DNA from: Burkholderia sp. 4M9327F10
GTDB taxonomy: Bacteria; Pseudomonadota; Gammaproteobacteria; Burkholderiales; Burkholderiaceae
NCBI RefSeq assembly: GCF_005503145.1
Contig: NZ_SCNV01000031.1
Coordinates: forward strand, 1-64,000
Direction: 5' to 3'
Length of the DNA: 64,000 nt
Part shown: positions 61,677 through 64,000 of the stretch, one piece after another
Layout: every line of letters starts with the position of its first letter
Position numbering within the stretch: the stretch's first letter is position 1
The notes under the pieces: generated by a model
Seen by the model: the letters and a program-made list of their open reading frames with translations, nothing else
What the model was told of the DNA's origin: nothing
The model's database searches: none
Position numbers and translations under genes: made by a program

Positions 61677-63425
61677 TCACTTCTTGGCAAGGAACAGCAG
61701 GTTCTCGCCCATCGGCCGCACCTCGGCCGCAAACGGCAGTTTCTCGCCAACCGGTTCACCGCTGGCCGCGGGCGCCGGAACCAGCGCCGCCACGCCGGCG
61801 TGCAGTGCGCCGTCGCGCCCCTTCAGCGCGGCTGCGACATGCTCGGCAAGCCGCAAGGTCAAGGCCACGATCGTGATAGTCGGGAAGTTCGCGCCGACCG
61901 TCGGGAATACCGAACTGCCGGCCACATACAGATTAGCGATCCCATGTACCTTGCAATCGCGGTCCACCACGCCCTGGCGCGGCGAATCGTGCATGCGCGT
62001 GGTGCCCATGTGATGCCAGGTGCCTTCCAGTTGCGTGGGCCACGGCCGTCCTTCGAGCGGCGCATCGAGCGACACGCTTGCCACGCCGCCGAGTTGCATC
62101 TCCTGGGCAAGCAGCGCATTGGTGCGATCGAAGGTTCGCTTGACCAGTTCGGTCAACTGCCAGTCCACCTTGACGCGATTCATGCCGAGCCGGTCGCGCT
62201 GGGTCGACAACGTCACGCGGCTATCGCGATTGGGCTCGGCCTCGACAATGGTCTGAAACTTCACGTCGGTGATCAGCGCGCGCGGCTGGAACAGGCGGGC
62301 GGCGCCGAAGCAGCCCGCCTCGACCGGATGCATGGCCATCGTCACCAGGTCGCGGCGCAAGCTCCAGCCCGGCTGGTCTTTTTTCAGCAAGGCCTGCTTG
62401 CAGCGGATCAGCGCCTCGGCGCCCGCGGTGTTCTCACCGTAGAACATCGAATAGAACCATACGCGCGCATTCAGGAGTTTCTCGCGTTCGAGCACCTCCT
62501 GGGTCAGCGCGAACTGCGACGAAATATGCTGGCCGTGCGCCTTCACCGCATCGTTCTGGTAGTGGTACTTGATGTCGTATAGCTTGTTGCGCGCCCATGC
62601 CGGATTGAAGCGGATGCTGCCCGACATGATGCGTGGATGATCCATGAAATAGCGGCCCACGAGGTCGTGGCCGTTGCCGAGACCCGCTGCCTGCACCTTG
62701 TTGGCGGCCAGCAGCAGACGCGCGTTTTCGATGCCGCCCGTGGCCAGCACGAACACTTTCGCGCTCACCGCGAAGCGCCGCCCGCTCAGCGTGCCCACCT
62801 GGATGCGCGTGACGTTCTGGGCTTCGGCGTCGGTTTCGATATCGAGCGCGTTGCCGTTGAGAAACACGCGCACGTGGCGCGATTTCTGCAATTCACCGCG
62901 ATACTGCTTGCCGAACCGCACGGGCGGGCTGAACTGTGAAATGGTGTCGCGCACATTGCCGCTCGGCAGCGGGTGGCGGCGCACGTCGGTACGGCCGATC
63001 GCCGCCTCCCAGTACGCCGGATCGAAGTTTTGCGGCCCGAGCATCAGCAGGCCGTGAGTGCGTTCGTAGTACGGCTTGAGTTCTTCGAGGCCAAACGGCC
63101 AGCCGCTATCCTGCACCCAGGCGCGTTTCTCGAAGTCCCAGGGATCGAGCGGCCGGCACCAGCCGCCCCAGCAATTGCTGCTGCCGCCGAGAAAGCGGCT
63201 GCGGCTGCCATCCGCAAACGTATACGGAACGCCGACATTCTCGCCGCGATACAGGTCGCGCGTTTCGTCATCGGCCTTGTAGCCGCCGCTCTCCAGCAGG
63301 CACGTGTCGATGCCCAGCTTGTCCATTTCGAGCGCGAACGTAATACCGGCTACGCCCGCACCGATAATGCAAACGGTGGTCCCGATGACCGACCGCTCTT
63401 CCACACCCCGGCTGTCGATGAACAT
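61677..63425 (-). CDS. GMC-family oxidoreductase
   Basis: A 582-residue FAD-dependent GMC oxidoreductase. The N-terminal FAD site is VCIIGAGVAGITFALEMDKL, and the C-terminal catalytic signature is WHHMGTTRMHDSPRQGVVDR, followed by YVAGSSVFPTVGANFPTITI. The family oxidises alcohols or sugars such as glucose or choline. No Tat or Sec signal is visible, so it is likely cytoplasmic. It lies within the polysaccharide locus, which suggests oxidation of a sugar or lipid-linked intermediate. It is an unusual member of such clusters. The 300-bp gap on its upstream side shows no gene. Confidence 0.92.
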   Translation of the reverse strand: MFIDSRGVEERSVIGTTVCIIGAGVAGITFALEMDKLGIDTCLLESGGYKADDETRDLYRGENVGVPYTFADGSRSRFLGGSSNCWGGWCRPLDPWDFEKRAWVQDSGWPFGLEELKPYYERTHGLLMLGPQNFDPAYWEAAIGRTDVRRHPLPSGNVRDTISQFSPPVRFGKQYRGELQKSRHVRVFLNGNALDIETDAEAQNVTRIQVGTLSGRRFAVSAKVFVLATGGIENARLLLAANKVQAAGLGNGHDLVGRYFMDHPRIMSGSIRFNPAWARNKLYDIKYHYQNDAVKAHGQHISSQFALTQEVLEREKLLNARVWFYSMFYGENTAGAEALIRCKQALLKKDQPGWSLRRDLVTMAMHPVEAGCFGAARLFQPRALITDVKFQTIVEAEPNRDSRVTLSTQRDRLGMNRVKVDWQLTELVKRTFDRTNALLAQEMQLGGVASVSLDAPLEGRPWPTQLEGTWHHMGTTRMHDSPRQGVVDRDCKVHGIANLYVAGSSVFPTVGANFPTITIVALTLRLAEHVAAALKGRDGALHAGVAALVPAPAASGEPVGEKLPFAAEVRPMGENLLFLAKK

Positions 63426-63723
63426 CCCCGCTCCCGTGATTCTTGTGCAGCCGCCTTACCGGCACTCCACGCCGGCCACCCTGGGTTCGCAAGCACTGCC
63501 GGGGTCGTCCCGGTTCATGTACTTGCAACGCCGGCGCCTGGCCCGCGACGGCATCCAGTGGTACATGTTCGGACCCATCCGCACTGCTTTTCGACATGCC
63601 GCTTGCGGCGGTCTGCTGTCGCCCGGGCCGAACCGGTCCGGGTAATTCAAGTACTGCCATCTATATTTCACGCATGCCGCGAATCGTGGTGTTCGTTATC
63701 ACGCATTACGGCACGCGTTGTTG
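63426..63723. other. Intergenic region between GMC oxidoreductase and acetyltransferase
   Basis: Roughly 300 bp between two co-directional genes. Short open frames overlap it on both strands but lack conserved features. It probably contains the promoter of the GMC gene. Confidence 0.5.
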
Positions 63724-64000
63724 TCAGAAGCGCTTCCTGATAAAGCGAGCCGGATTGCCGCCGTAGATGCCCTCGGCCGCAAGCGAGCGATGCACCACGG
63801 AAAGCGGCGTCACGAGCGTGGAACGGCCGATTGTCACACCCATCTGCACCACACATTTCGAGGAAATCCACACGCCGTCTTCGATCACGATGGGCGCCAC
63901 GCGCAAATCCATGTTGGTGGCGTAGTCGTGAGAGCCGGCAGTGAGCAGCGCGCCCTGCGAAATGCACACGTTCGCACCGATGCGAACCGGCGCCTGGTTG
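63724..64000 (-). CDS. WcaF-like hexapeptide acetyltransferase, 5' end beyond window
   Basis: The visible 91 C-terminal residues (NQAPVRIGANVCISQGALLT ... GGNPARFIRKRF) form left-handed beta-helix repeats of the hexapeptide acyltransferase family. TAGSHDY with IGANVCISQ matches the colanic-acid WcaF/LacA group. Such enzymes O-acetylate sugars from acetyl-CoA in the cytoplasm. The frame is open to the window edge, so the gene is only cut by the window. Its stop is the TGA-equivalent at 63724. It fits the polysaccharide locus as a third acylation function. Confidence 0.92.
   Translation of the reverse strand, partial: NQAPVRIGANVCISQGALLTAGSHDYATNMDLRVAPIVIEDGVWISSKCVVQMGVTIGRSTLVTPLSVVHRSLAAEGIYGGNPARFIRKRF

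Overview
The window looks like a chromosomal segment of a Burkholderia sensu lato species, probably Paraburkholderia. The base composition is GC-rich throughout, codon third positions are mostly G or C, LysR regulators are abundant, and gene sets such as hutHCU, argP/argO, azgA-type permeases and a pel operon are typical of Burkholderiales. No rRNA, tRNA, CRISPR array, insertion sequence or phage gene was seen. Assignments rest on reading translated sequence and known family motifs; no database search was run.

Layout. 1-3860: histidine utilisation genes hutH-hutC-hutU on the minus strand, with HutC-type operators around a recognisable promoter. 4120-6070: a lower-GC accessory patch with a putative polymorphic toxin and two small downstream genes that are candidate immunity genes. 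6300-26330: a mosaic of small metabolic and transport modules, many paired with their own regulator: LysR/epimerase, an APC permease with a nitrilase-family amidase and a LuxR-type regulator, a DUF899 protein, an AzgA-type purine permease, a PRC-barrel lipoprotein overlapping an MFS gene, an M20 amidohydrolase with an MHS symporter and LysR, argP/argO, and LysR with a class III CoA-transferase and an HMG-CoA-lyase-like enzyme.

26400-40750: a complete Pel exopolysaccharide operon on the minus strand (pelA-B-C-D-E-F-G) with a second GH114-type glycosidase gene at its 3' end. Most junctions overlap by a few bases. PelA, PelD and PelF keep the known key residues. A membrane GGDEF diguanylate cyclase with an intact active site and I-site is divergent from pelA, across about 770 bp of non-coding DNA. 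This makes a compact c-di-GMP/Pel unit, since PelD is a c-di-GMP receptor.

43000-51500: a hypothetical membrane protein, a GNAT acetyltransferase, LysR/RhtA-type exporter, then a minus-strand operon of a fluoroacetate-dehalogenase-like hydrolase, LeuC and LeuD paralogues and a DctA transporter, with a divergent LysR. 51530-64000: a second, different surface-polysaccharide locus with rfbC, three glycosyltransferases, a Wzx-like flippase, a Wzy/O-antigen-ligase-like protein, two membrane acyltransferases, a GMC oxidoreductase and a WcaF-like acetyltransferase that runs off the right edge. The two polysaccharide loci lie about 11 kb apart.
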